Positions 38,745 through 51,245 of a stretch of DNA of 64,000 bases are shown here, one piece after another (the stretch's first letter is position 1; the number at the start of each line of letters is the position of its first letter). The stretch is from positions 31,213,526 to 31,277,525 of the forward strand of contig CM033745.1 in the NCBI GenBank assembly GCA_019671005.1. The letters are read 5' to 3'. Source of the DNA: Hibiscus mutabilis. Taxonomy: Eukaryota; Streptophyta; Magnoliopsida; Malvales; Malvaceae. A program made the translations under genes and the position numbers. Under the pieces are notes generated by a model that was not told the DNA's origin, did not search any database, and was given only the letters and a program-made list of their open reading frames with translations.

Positions 38745-40232
38745 TGTAACACCCCAAAATCTGTCCTAGTCCTAATTGGGTTCCGGTGATCAGAAACCCT
38801 ATATCAAAAATGTCCAAATATTCTATTGATGCTGACCACAAGGTCAATTGTATTGGTATTGGACTCTAGTTAAGTCCAATTATTTTTTAAGGATCTTATG
38901 GAAAGTATTGGAAACCTTTTAGTGGCTAAATTATAGAAATTGGAAGTTTGGGGATAAAAGTATACGAAAATAAGAGTTGAGGGACTAATCTTGCGACTAG
39001 CTCCTCTTCAATTATAAATCCCATATGTGGGATAACCGGGAGAGCTTCCTTCATTGAAAGGAAATCTCCCAAATAAAAATCAAGTGAATAGCTAGAATTG
39101 GAAAACATACCCGAAATTACTCTAAGCAAGCACCTCACCAAGCTATCATCTCCTACCTAAGCAAGCACCTCTATTGGAGATTGATTTCAAGCTTAACTTT
39201 TCTTTGATTTATTGTTATCGAATCGTTGCAAGTGATCGGGTAAGCTATAATCCCCAAACAACCATTGAATTCCATGGATATACCAAGCTTAATAACAAGC
39301 TAGGGTTTGGCCATCCATGGAATTTGATAGCTAATAGCTATTTAAGCCTCGATATTGATTTTGATATTGTTATATTGATTTCGGTATCGTCATATTGAAT
39401 CTAACCGGATCCTATTATTTTTACCTGGCTCAAGAAGTTGGTAGAGATCATCCACCGTCACCAACCAAAGCTAGGAACAAGGGGTTTGCTATTTGGGAGC
39501 CTTGAATGCTTTGGATTGTCAAGGTGAGCGTAGTCGGAGTCTCAGGATTAAGGTAGGTGCCTTTCCCGACTTCATCGTTAATAGAATTGTCATTGCTAAC
39601 TCCTTTGTTAAGGACTATTGCATCGAATCACTTATCAGACATCATGGTAAGTATTGGTAAGTTATCGCATCGAGTATTGAGCATTGTCAATGCCATCGTC
39701 ATTGTTATTGAACATCAGACATAACTATCGTTGTTGTCATTGAGTATTGTTATTGCCAATATCATCTCCATTGTCATTGAACCGTGAAAGTATATGATAT
39801 TGATATAGCATTGATATAGTCATTGTCATTGATAATTGATGACAACATCGTTATGGTTATCAGAACATTGAAAATTAATCATCGGCTATTAATGTTGTCA
39901 TTGAGAACATTGAAATATTACTATTGGCATTGATACTATTATTGAATATTGATATTGAATCATTGCTTATTGATAAAGCTATCGAATATATTGAATATTG
40001 TCATTGCTATTGAACACTGATTATTGATATTGTCACCAGACCTTGGATTCAAAGAACATTAGATACAATTGGTCCTTGGACTATGGTCCTAGGACTATGG
40101 CCTATATTGATTTGGCGAGGCGGAGGGATGTGTTGTGATATTGGTCATATTGGCTAGGCGGAGGAACTAGACCATTAATTGATTTGGCGAGGCATAGGAA
40201 TTTGCGTATCCATTATCTGGAAACGATCCAAG

Positions 40233-40237
40233 GGTTA
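40233..40237. repeat. Target-site duplication of the solo LTR, left copy (GGTTA)
   Basis: GGTTA precedes TGTAACACCCC at 40238; exact partner at 43905-43909. Confidence 0.9.
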
Positions 40238-43200
40238 TGTAACACCCCTAAAATAGGCCTAGATTTGATATCACTGTGTAGAGTTCTAACTAATTAAATC
40301 ATGATTTAATCAAAAGGAAACCCTCTAGTAAATTATGAAAAATAAAAAGAAAGGCACTCGAATTGTGATGATCAATTTGAATTGTCTTTAAACCGAATGA
40401 TCAAATTAAAAAAGGGACCAAAATGTTATAGCCAACAAGTTAGAGTGCCAAATTAAAAGGACCATAATATAATCAAATTGCAATACAAGGAATGCATGGC
40501 AAATTTAAATTTGATAGTGGACTATCCATTTGTTACTTAAGCAAGGTCCATTCGGCTACTATAGGGGGAAACTCTTTCTTCCTCATTTGAGCATGCCGAA
40601 TGTGTTAGGGGGAAAGAGAGAAGAGAGAACTTAGTGTGAGAAAGCTTGAAAAACAAGGACCAAGCTTTGGTTAGGCAACAAATTGAGTTATAGTTCACGT
40701 TAAGGAAGGTAACAACATGTTGATTCATTCAATTTTATACTTGAAATGTTAATTATGTAGTGGTCTTGTTGCTTAATTTGAAATTGTACAAGTATGAACT
40801 TAATGCTTTGAATTTATATGATGGTTGATGTTGTTGAAATCATGGGTTAGTTTGAATAGGGCTTGTTGATTATACTAATTGTGTATACATGATTATGTGT
40901 AAGTGATGCTGGAAAATGAATACATACAGTCGGATTGGTTAAAGCTAGGTAATGGACTGCTCAAATGGTGAATTAGAGGAATGTTGTTGATCAAATGGAT
41001 CAATTCGAATATAGTACTATAATGCCCTATTTTAATCACATTGATAGGTGAATTGGACTGACCTACACATGTAGGAATATGAATATAAGTTGAATTATAA
41101 TGTTAGAATCTTGTTTAAATGAATTATGAAGCTAGAAGCTTAACCTAGTGTAATCTGCCCATAAAACTCTGTTACGGGCAGTAACTTTGAAAAAAATCAC
41201 CATAAATAGTAGTGGTGGAATTTAAGGCTAAAATTTATATGGATGAAAGCTTAACATGTCTAGTTTCATTAGGAACAAATAGAACTGAATTCTGGATTGT
41301 AAAACGGATTGTAGAGAATAAACACTAGGGACAGTGCAAACTGTCCAGTGTTGTAAATTGCCTTGTCTTTATGCTAAAAACTTTTTTATTGGCAAAGGAT
41401 TAAAATGCAAGGCCTATATGGTTAGAAATATGGTTAAGTTAGCTTTCTAACAGTATAAACGATTCTAAATTTCGACGTACGAAATGAAATATATAGGCAA
41501 TTGAGTAAGTAATGCACCTGCTGTCTAGCAGCAACAGTTTAGGTATCATGGCAGTTTTGTAAACTACTTTATAAATAGTTAGGACAGTTTGGTTACTGTC
41601 CTATTTCTGCCTAAATTGGAATGTATATATGTAAGCATGCTGTTGATTATTAAACGTGTGTTTTTGGACAGTTCCAATGTCTAGAACTGTTAGAATGTAG
41701 ACTGTCTAGTTCATGCATAAATTAGTATGTACATGGTTGTTATGTTGTGTACTAGCAATGTTTCCATGATTGAATGATTGTGCAAACCTATTTTGACATG
41801 TATTTGCTTGTGTAATGTATTAGAACAAGGAGTAAACCTTATGGAGGAAGAACGAAGAGTTGTTCAAAAGAGTGGCAAGAAAAAAGGAGTTTGGATCCAA
41901 GACTAAGCTAGTTTGGGAGTTTTGTGAGTGTAGCTAAAATAGGGTTAGGACTTAGGTCCTAACCAAAATCAGCATGTCTAAATTCTTGTATTACTAAGTA
42001 TGCATGATTTGATTTAATAAAGGAAGTATGAATTAAGCTAAATGCATGAAACATGAACCTTGTTGAATTTTTGTGTATGATTCAAATGCTAGAATGTGTA
42101 TGTGATAAATTGTTGCTTGAAATGTAACATGATGAATGGCTAAATGCTTGTAAGTCGACTACTTGAAATGCTAGACTAAGTGATGCAATAAAAACATGAA
42201 ATGGTGAGCTAAGGCTGAAATGGCCTAAGGGCTTAATACTTGTATGAACTTGCCATGTAACACTCGTATGGGTCCTTGAAAAAGATAATGCTTGACTTGA
42301 ACTTGTAATGCTTGAATGGAAGCTAAAAAAATGGACAACCTTGGCTGCTAGTTGGAATAGGTAGAATTGTATTCCATAGTGTCTAGAGCTCTTGTGAATA
42401 GGTGGACTACGGTCCAGGGCTAAGGCCCCTATTGGCGACAGACAGAGGGTACGTACGTGTGGTCTTTGGAGACAGTAGGAGGGTTGACCAGTACTACGAT
42501 ACATCTTGTGGCGACAGTTGGTTGGAGACTCGATTACTTGGACAAACTAAGTACCAAGGGTTGTGTTAATAACATAATAAATAAATTATAAACCATGAAA
42601 ATTGCTTGTTACTTGACATGTAAGCTTGAGAGGCATGTTACTTGATTTAGTAAGCTTGAATGTTATTACTTGATTTACAAACTTGAAAAACTTGGTACAT
42701 GTCTACTATTCGAATGGCTTGATGAGGTATTACATGATTATTGCTTGTCCACTACTCGAATGGATTGATAAACATGCTATGGATGATTACTTGATATGCT
42801 TGCTATGCTATTTAATTTACTTGACAAAATAGTACTTGACACTTACTTTCCATGCTTGAATGCTATTCGAATAATTTGATAATTGGCTACTTAACATTGC
42901 TTGTCTTGATACTCGAATTCTATGTGTGTAATGATGCTTGATTTCATGTTTACTTGATGATTCAAATTGCTTGCAAACACTAGCTAGGGTTAAACTTGAC
43001 TAAAGGCTAAGTGACTTAATAAATGGCTAGATTTTAGATGCTACCTCACTAAGTACATTCCTATACTTATCACTCTTGTTTTCATCCTTCCCAACTACAG
43101 GATAAAGGATTTGATCGATTGCTTGATCCTAAAGCTTGATTCTTTGAACTCAAAGCAAGACACAAGCGTAGCTAAAGTATGGTTCATACTTGTTTTGTAC

Positions 43201-43904
43201 TCCCCTAGTTGGTGGCACTTAGATTGTATATAGTGAACTTGTGCATGCATTTTGAATACTTGAAACTTGCATATATATGTTCTTGAATGGGCTTTCCATG
43301 TTTTGAACTTGGTTTATAATGTGAAACATGTAATGAACTCAAATTCTATGTAATGGAAAGGTATTTTGTTGCGCATATTTGTATATATTGAATGTTTCAA
43401 AGTATTTGATCTAGCCTACTGTGTAATCCGAATGCTTTGTGAGATTATATAGTCACTTGTACGAACATACCATGTTGTAAGTATCCATATATGTTTGTAT
43501 GGTAAATGCCAAATGGTAAGGCTTGGCATATTGCTTGCTTGGAGACAAGGTACGTGCAATTGTATGTACAAATGACCATGCCTAGCAAATTTTATGTATG
43601 AAACGTTACATATATTAATCTAAAGAAATAATGGAATGAAATGAAAGCATGTTTGCTCACTCATGCTTTTTGAATGCTAGTTTGTATGATGATGTTAAAT
43701 GAAATGTTAAAGTGGTAACATATAATGTCTTGTAAAAAAATATGAGCTTGCTTGCATGTTAAGTTATGAATGCTTGGTTGCTTGCTAGTCAAGTAACTCA
43801 TCTAATAGGGATGAGTTAACCTATTCTTGCCTCGTTCTTGCTTGTAATGTTTCTGGTAACGCTCCCAAGCCGGCTTACTACAAGCTGGGACAGGGGGTGT
43901 TACA
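40238..43904 (+). mobile_element. Solo LTR related to family A
   Basis: 3667 bases from TGTAACACCCC to GGGGGTGTTACA with exact TSD GGTTA and no internal region. It follows the A LTR in order: a GACTACGGTCCAGGGC segment (about 42401), CTACCTCACTAAGTACATT (about 43040), ACTACAGG, AGGGATGAGTT, and the AGCCGGCTTAC block before the end. Divergence from A is clear, so it is a relative, not a copy. A solo LTR arises by recombination between the two LTRs of one element. It is the youngest insertion in this stack. Short ORFs inside (40537-40728, 42082-42504) are LTR translations. Confidence 0.88.
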
Positions 43905-46456
43905 GGTTATTGATGAATTAAGGATTCATTGTTATTGATTATGTTCATTGCATTATTTCTATTGATCTACTGCATTGTAATTGTTAAATAATAAGTTGGA
44001 GTGCATTACCTTGATATCGTGTTTTAATTGTAACTACCTCACTAGGCAATTTATGCCTAATGCATTGCATCTCATCCATTTCATGTTAATAGATTTATCG
44101 TTGGAGATTGAAGGAGTTGAAAAGTTGGATAAGTCACTAGAAAGCTAAAGTAATGTATATCGAACCTATGAACTCCTAGTAGGGTGGAAAAGTACCTAGA
44201 ACAATCATACAAGGCTCTTTTGATGTGTATATTTTGTGCTTCTGGAATGTTAGTGCACAAGGCTTAAAATGAACTTTTCATATGGCTTAAAAACGACTAA
44301 AAGTGCATATTTGGCTCTAAAAGGTGAAAACATAGTAAATGGATTCGAATCAACATGAAATTTGGCATGCTAGTACTTTATAATGTTTAAAACTTATTGG
44401 TAAAATTTCATTGCATTTGTACCTTGGTTGATAGGTTAAATTGAATAAAAACCAGTAAAAATCTATCATTACAAGGCAGGGCGTATCGATCGGTTGATGG
44501 CGTATCGATGCGGCCTTTCATAATTGGTCAGGTCAATGATGGTCAACAAAGGGCGTATCGATACCCTAGGCGTATCAATATGGATTTTGGCTACTGGAAT
44601 TTGGGTGTAAAAATGGTATCGATACGGGGTCAAAGCGTATCGATACTAAGTCAACATGGTCAACCAGTATCGGTACGGCCCTCAACCGTATCGATACAGT
44701 CCTATTACCTTTGAATCTGGAATTTGGGAATTAGGTTTAGCGTACCGTTACGGCCACAAGGTTATCGGTACAGTGGCAGTTATTTGTGTTAAAAGTTAAA
44801 GAACCCTATTTTGTATTGTTTATAGAATGGTCACTGATTATTGCATGGCTTAATCGAATGGGCAAACGAACTCCGATCAACTTGAAAATTTACATGGCCA
44901 TTGTTCGTATAATGAATTTCATTGTAGTAAGATTAGTTTCAAGAAAGTTCCACTAAAATACTGAAATTACGTTTTAGTCCCTAAAACCAGTAAAGGATTA
45001 ATTAGTCCTAATTGGGTAATCATAGACTCCTAATAGATTAATTGGAATTTTATATTAGTTTGTTGTGCCTATTATCATCGTTTATTGTATGAAATTATCG
45101 TATTGATCACCGTTTAGTTCATCGGTAGCATATTCTGACCCTGTTCTCGACCAGGCCGAGAATGGGGTGCTACAATATCGGATGGCATAACATATCATAG
45201 TCATATCATATCGGATATCACACATATACTCATAGACATATCAAAGCAATACAAAGACTTACCATTCTTACCAATAGCATCCACACATATGCTTGCTCTA
45301 CTTGAGCCCTTAATCAAATGCAAACATAACCACAAAGCAAATGCAACGGGATGACACCTAACTATGCCTTGACACAACTACACTCACCTTGACTCCAAAG
45401 CTTTCAAGGTTCTCGAATTACGATTCCTTTGCTCCTAGCTTTGGTTGGGGATGACGGAGTGATTTCCTCTAACTCTTGAGCTAGTTTAAATTTAAAGAAT
45501 GTATTAGAATCAAGCCTAATATCTCACAAACGTCTTTCAAGCTCATCAAAGCTTGTAGACAACATTGAAACAAGGAAATTAACCTACTAACACTTGGGCT
45601 TGAGTTAAACGTTCAAAGTTTAATCCTTGAGATTACTTCTCAAAGATCAAAGGAATAGTTGAATCGATAAAGGGGTTTTACTCACCGAGTTATAGGCTTC
45701 CAAATAACGTATTGAAATCGAATAAAGGTTGAGGATTGAATCGAGGTGCTTGCTTAGCTTGAGGTTGAAGACAACAATGATGGTGCTTGCATGTTGGATG
45801 GAAAATGTGAGTTTAGCTTTCGGGTGATGATGGAAACAAAGATGAAGGCTTCCCTTTAGTCTTTTATTAGGGAACTTATCATTTAATCATTTTTCACCTA
45901 TCCAAGGACCAATAGGGTGCTTTCCTCTAAGCAAGGGAAAGCTTATTTAATTATTTCTATCATTTTATCCCCATTTTCCCAATTCTAGGCAATCAATGGT
46001 GATTTGTTCCCTTTTCAGAGTCATCCCACGTGAGGGAGGTAAGCAAGAAGGTGACTAAACAACTTACTCTCCATTTCCTTCAAATTAGGCCTTAAAACAA
46101 TTCTGGGCAGAGGGCCATATCGATACACTATACAGCCATATCGATATGCCTAGGCTAAAACAGGTAAGTTAGTTATAGCTATTAGACCGTGCCGATACAG
46201 GTATTACTGTATCGAAATGCCTAGTTCAAACTGTATCAATACCGGTCTAACCGTATCAACACACCTAGCTCAAAATCAACATTTTCAACTTGAATTTCTT
46301 ACAAATAGGTCCTTGGATCAATTTAATACCCTACAACTTTCATTGATTGCAAAATTGGGTACAAGGATTGAGAGATTACATTTTCGAGCATATTTGATAC
46401 AAAATTTTTAGTCATCGGAACCAAATTCGGACTAGGCCAGTTTTAGGGATGTGACA

Positions 46457-46800
46457 CCCCAGACAGTAAAAGGCAAAGGTGAATTCATCGTATGAAGAGG
46501 TATTGGTGGAGAATTGATCTTGTCAGCATATATTTGGCATTTGTGACATTTATTAGCATAGTCAATGCAATCTACTTTCATGGTTGTCTAGTAATAACCA
46601 TATCTCATAATCTTCTTGGCCATTGCAAAACAATTTGCATGTGTTCCGCATATTTTATCGTGTACTTCTGCCACAATATTTCTAGCTTCACTAGAATTAA
46701 CACATCTTAACAATATCTGATCCTTGCCCCTTTTGTACAGGATTTCACCATCAAGCACATACCTTGAAGCCATTCTTCTGATAGTCCTCTTATCGTTATC
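46457..46800 (-). pseudogene. Tat element integrase, zinc-finger N-terminal part
   Basis: Minus-strand frame with LYKRGKDQILLRCV, VHDKICGTHANCFAMAKK and KCHKCQIYADK: the H-H-C-C zinc finger of integrase, in the wording typical of Tat/Ogre. It runs to PFTVWG and stops at 46457, exactly where an inverted B LTR begins. The continuation of the same frame (G-M-N-A-I-R) is at 26763 on the plus strand. Confidence 0.85.
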
Positions 46801-47154
46801 ATTTGCCTTCCAAGATAAGTTTGGAATTTAATGTACTGTATGATATCAAAATACCAAGGATTTCCATCAATTTCCTCCTCTATGCAATAGCAATGAGCTT
46901 AGGTTTCATAACTCTACATTCAGATCGGCATCATATCCTCTGGTTTATTTGCTAAGAACACCAAAGTCAGTGTAGCTAAGGCATCAACCATTTGATTATC
47001 CTCTTCAGGATGTATGTAAAAGTAATTTCTTCAAACTCTTTCATCAACTCAAGGATCAACTTCTGATACTCGATCAGCTTTATATCCTTTGTTTCCTATT
47101 CTCCTCGGAGCTGGTAGATGACCAATGCTGAGTCCTCGTATACTTTCAAGACCT

Positions 47155-49065
47155 CTATTTTTCTTTCAATTGCAGCACGCAAGCCCATGACCCAAGCTTC
47201 AAATTCTGCCATGTTGTTAGTACAAAAAACTCTAATTTGCTTGTGAAAGGATAGTGTACGTTATTTGGGAAGATCAACACTGCTCCAATTCCAAGTCCTA
47301 GGGCGTTGGCTGCCCCATCAAAATACAACTCCAATGCTTCAATATCTAGGATTCCATTTTCTTCCATGGAGATATTCATCACATCCATATTTGGGAAATC
47401 AAAGTTCAGGGGCTCATAAGCTTTTGAAGCACGACTAGCCAAGAAATTTTCTATGGCGCTCCCTTTTATTGCTTTCTGACTTACATATACAATGTCGAAC
47501 TCTAACAAAAACATTTGCCAACGAGCCAATCTTCCAGTCAGTGCTAGAGCTTCCATCAAAAATTTTAATGGATCAAGGCGAGACATTAACTAAGTAGTGT
47601 GGTATAGCATGTATTGTCTGAGTCTATGAGTTACCCAAACCAAATAACAACATAGTTTTTGAATTAGTGGGTATTGTACTTCACACTCTATAAACTTTTT
47701 AATTAAGTAATATATGGCTCTTTCTTTCTTTCATGTATCATCATGTTGCCCCAACATACATCCCATTGAATTTTCATAGACCGTCAGATAAAGGATGAGT
47801 GGTCTATTCAGAACTTGTGCCACTAAATATGGAGCATTTGACAAATATTCTTTGATCTTGTCAAGTGCCTCTTAGCATTCTTCATCCCATTCACCTGGAT
47901 TATTCTTTCGAAGCAACCTGAAGACTGGATTACATCTATTGGTCAGTTGATAAATGAACCGAGAAATGTAATTCAATCTCCCAAAGAATCCTCGTACTTC
48001 TTTTTGTGATCGAGATGGTGGAAGATTCCGGATTGCTTTCACCTTGTCTGGCTCAATTTCAATTCATCTTCTACTACTAACCATGAAGCCCAAGACTTTT
48101 CTAGATGTAACCCCAAAGTACACTTGTTTGGATTAAGCTTCAACTGATACTTTCTCAACCTTTGAAATAATTTTGCAAATTATGGATGTGCCCTTCCTCA
48201 GTCTGAGACTTGGCGATCATATCATCCACATACACCTCAATCTCTTTTTGCATCATGTCGTGGAAAAGAGTCAACATGGATCATTGATATGTTGCTCTTG
48301 CATTCTTCAGTCTGAAAGGCATCACTTTGTAACAATATGTGCCCCACAAGGTTATGAATGTTGTTTTCTCCCTCTCTTCTGGTTCATCTTTATCTGATTG
48401 TACCTTGAGAAACCATCCATGAATGAGAACCATAAATTTCTTGATGTATTATCAACTAGAATGTCAATATGTGGTAAAGGAAAGTTGTTCATCGGACTCG
48501 CTCTGTTCAAATCTCTATAGTGCACACACATACGTACTTTCCTATCTTTCTTCGGCACGAGACTATGTTAGCCACCCACTCTGTGTATCGTCCTACTTCA
48601 AGGAAGCTTGTATCAATTTGCTTTTATACCTCTTCTTTGATCTTTAATACCATCTCCGATCTCAACCTTCTAAGCTTCTTCTGAACCGGTTTGCATTCTG
48701 GCCTTATGGGAAACTTATGTACGACTATATCTGTATCTAATCCTGGCGTGTCTTGATAAGACCAGGGGAAGACATCTTTGAACTCTCACAACAAATCTAT
48801 TAACTCTTGTCTGATTTTTGGCAAGAAAGCAGTACCAATCTTTACCTCTCTTCTGACTTTATCTGTTCCAAGATTTAGGATTTCTATCTCTTCTTTGTGA
48901 GGTAAGATCTGCTTGTCTTCCATTTCTACCAACCTCAGTAATTCATCAGGGGTTTCACATTCTGTCTCATCTTCACACTCATTGACTTCCACTAGACACA
49001 TTGATTGCTCTGAAACTAATTCGGGATTAGGTTTAAGATCATTCATGCAATTAATAGTTGAAGAC
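47155..49065 (-). pseudogene. Tat element RT and RNase H, broken
   Basis: Minus strand, after the proposed intron: an acidic linker (MNDLKPNPELVSEQ...), then RT with the VRMCVHYRDLNRA segment (about 48530) and a YVDD catalytic motif at 48221-48232. The region ends with the tail of the first RNase H and the start of a second, archaeal-type RNase H (LYFDGAANALGLGIGAV, about 47320-47270). Two RNase H domains mark the Tat/Ogre lineage. Frameshifts separate the pieces at about 48786, 48352 and 47600, and no long frame survives. The stretch 46800-47155, between here and the integrase finger, should be the rest of the second RNase H but is heavily decayed. Confidence 0.82.
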
Positions 49066-49237
49066 CTGCAAGGAAAATAATAATATATTTGGAATGGATG
49101 CAAAAAAAACAAGAAACATGTTTTCCATTTGAGAAACATCGTGAAAGCATCTTTATTGAAGTAAACTTGCATAATAGCCCTTTACAGATAATCCCTTGTA
49201 CTCGCAGGCACAAATACAAGGTGGCTCTTGGCGTTAC
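49066..49237 (-). other. Possible spliced intron between protease and RT of the Tat element
   Basis: On the minus strand a strong 3' splice site (pyrimidine-rich TTATTTTCCTTGCAG, AG at 49067-49066) comes just before the acidic linker that opens the RT region. A candidate donor (AGA then GTAACG) is at 49237-49236. The translation across it does not resemble pol. Ogre elements are known to have an intron at this place. The donor is uncertain. Confidence 0.5.
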
Positions 49238-50778
49238 TCTATTTTTATTCTTAAAAACCAGGGGAAGATCTTTTGTTGTCCAATTATTGAGTGCTTCACC
49301 AGGAAAGCATGGACGTATTCCCTCCAGATACTTACCAGGCTGGGATTGCGCAAATATGCTATTAACATGCAGCCCCACCATGATATTGCCAAAAATCTCT
49401 TCCTCTTGAAGCTTCACTGTCTCCAGGTTGTCTTTCTTGAGTTGCTTTTCCACGTTTTCAAACCCACAAGACTTGAAGATGCTAGTCAAGTCAGGGAAAG
49501 CCATGGGTTCAAAAGAAGTTTTCATCCCCATAAATTTAGCTCTTCTTTGATCCTCTCTTTTCTTCAGATCCTTTTGCCTCTGCTGAATATTCGGCCTGAA
49601 CCTAAGTCCAAAGTAATTCTTTTTCATAATGACAGACTTCGAGCATAAACTTCCTTGGAGATTTTTGCCAATTCCCTTTCATGTCTTCTCACCTCTACCA
49701 AGTGTCTCATAGACAGTCATCTTGGTGCAATTGGATAGCCTCGATCAGGGCATCAGTTTTCCTTCAGCAATAAAGGTCACGTTTATGAACTCTAGGGCCC
49801 TGAATGAACACTTGAGAGAATTCTTATTTGCTTCAATATAGGGGCATCATTAGTTACCGAAGCTATAATATCTTCTTCAGCTCCAACACAAACCAACCTT
49901 CCATCTATCACAAACTTTAATTTCTGATGCAGAGACGATGGTACTACGCCACCAGAATGAATCCATGGCCTTTCCAACAAGCAATTGTCTGTTGTTTTGA
50001 TATCCATAACCACAAAGTCAACAATGTAGATTGCAAGTCCAATTAGTGGTGGTACTTCAATCTTTCCTAGCACCTCTCAAGTCGTACCATCAAATGCTCT
50101 CACAGTATTCTTGTATGCTTTCATGTGTGAGTCATCGATTGGCAACCTTTGTAGGGTAACCATTGGCAGAACATTCAATGTTGATCCATTATCTATCAAA
50201 ACCCTGGGAAGAACGTGACCCTTACAATGAGTTGTGATGTTCAAAGTCTTAACAGACCCCATTCCTCCCTCCGGGATCTCATCATCATTGAAGGTAATCT
50301 AGTTGTCCGCAGTAATATGGTTCACTATTCTATCCAGCTTGTGTACTGATATATCACTTGGAACAAATGTTTGATTGAACACCTTAATCAAAGCATTACG
50401 GTGCCCTTCCGAACTCGGCAATAGTTTGAGAACAGAAATCCTTGCATGTTGTCTTTTCAATTGCTCAATTATACTGTATTCATTATACTTCAAGAACTTC
50501 ACAAACTCTTGGGCATGTTCTTCTGTGACAGGTTGATTTATTTTAAGAGCAAGCTCCTCCCCAAAAATCCTCTTCGATATTGCACCAACCTTCCATTTTG
50601 CCTTCTCACCCTCTTTGGATGTCTCAGGTGAATAACATCTGCCACTCTTAGTAAAATTCCCCACCTCATCTACCAGTTCTGAGTTGGGTTTTTCATCTTG
50701 CTTTCCTTTTGAAATTGTATTTGTTTCTTCCAATGGCTTTACCTCTTCTTGGGGTTTTGGCTTTTTCGGTAAAGACAC
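49238..50778 (-). pseudogene. Tat element protease and flanking linkers
   Basis: Minus strand. 50778-50299: lysine- and glutamate-rich linker with the GRCYSPE and FVKFLKYNEYSIIEQL segments seen in this group. 50262-50077: aspartic protease with VLIDNGSTLNVLP; D-N-G rather than D-S-G is usual in Tat-type proteases. 50073-49792: the remaining half, with LGRPWIH-type wording (LLERPWIHSGG). A stop near 50074 splits the domain, and others follow at 49789. 49627-49240 continues towards the intron with the LRFRPNIQQRQ and FPGEALNNW segments. Confidence 0.8.
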
Positions 50779-51245
50779 ATTAGCAGCTTAATTCCAAGGA
50801 ACCCTATGGAAATCCTTAAAAGCAAATGGTGATGGTGGAGAAATCACAATCTTGGGAGTCACTACCGGCTTCACATTAGCTGAAGAGCCTTCCATCTTTG
50901 GCCTAGCATAAATGACCAACGGCCTCTTGACCCCATACTTAACCCCCGAAGGTTCAGAGGTGCATACTTCAACTTCCTTTCTCCCACCGGTATTTTTGAA
51001 AAACTAAATTTCTTTGTTATTCATCATACCCTAAATCAAGCACCTAAACTCAGCACAGTGTTGAATTTCATGGCCTTCTTCCTGGTGATATTCACAGTAT
51101 TGCCTGACTCCACTTCTTTCTCAACTTTCATCCCTATCTGTATCTCCCAGCATCATACAATTGTTCAAATACCCAATTCAAAGGAGATCTGATCTTAGAC
51201 ACATCAGTCTTTAGCCGCTTGGCTTCATCATCTTCCTCTATTGCA

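Larger units (their letters stand above)
31662..45174 (+). mobile_element. Tekay-like chromovirus C, LTR to LTR, with a solo LTR nested in its 3' LTR
   Basis: 5' LTR 31662 to about 34140, internal region to 38744, 3' LTR 38745-45174 containing a 3.67-kb insertion. The exact TSD ATATC shows it inserted as a unit into the inverted B LTR. The end of the 5' LTR, the PBS and the start of gag are deleted at about 34140. Gag and pol resemble those of A and B but carry many stops. Palindrome clusters occur in both LTRs. Confidence 0.92.
38745..45174 (+). mobile_element. 3' LTR of element C, interrupted by a solo LTR
   Basis: LTR bases are 38745-40237 and 43910-45174. Starts TGTAACACCCC and ends GGGGTGCTACA, then the TSD ATATC. 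The site is uninterrupted in the 5' LTR (AAGGGTTATTGATGAATT near 32966). No genes inside. Confidence 0.9.
30907..46456 (-). mobile_element. Inverted B-family LTR, truncated, interrupted by element C
   Basis: Two pieces, 30907-31661 and 45180-46456 (plus one TSD copy), are the reverse complement of the B LTR. The LTR start TGTCACATCC is at 46456; the distal 850 bases or so are missing at 30907. The site where A entered the left B LTR is intact here (about 45343). On the minus strand the base before the LTR start follows the Tat sequence CTGTCTGGGG. Confidence 0.85.

Noticed and set aside
49089..49648. Plus-strand frames of 106 and 150 codons opposite Tat pol
   Set aside because: The minus strand carries recognisable Tat protease/RT-side sequence; these are antisense shadows.
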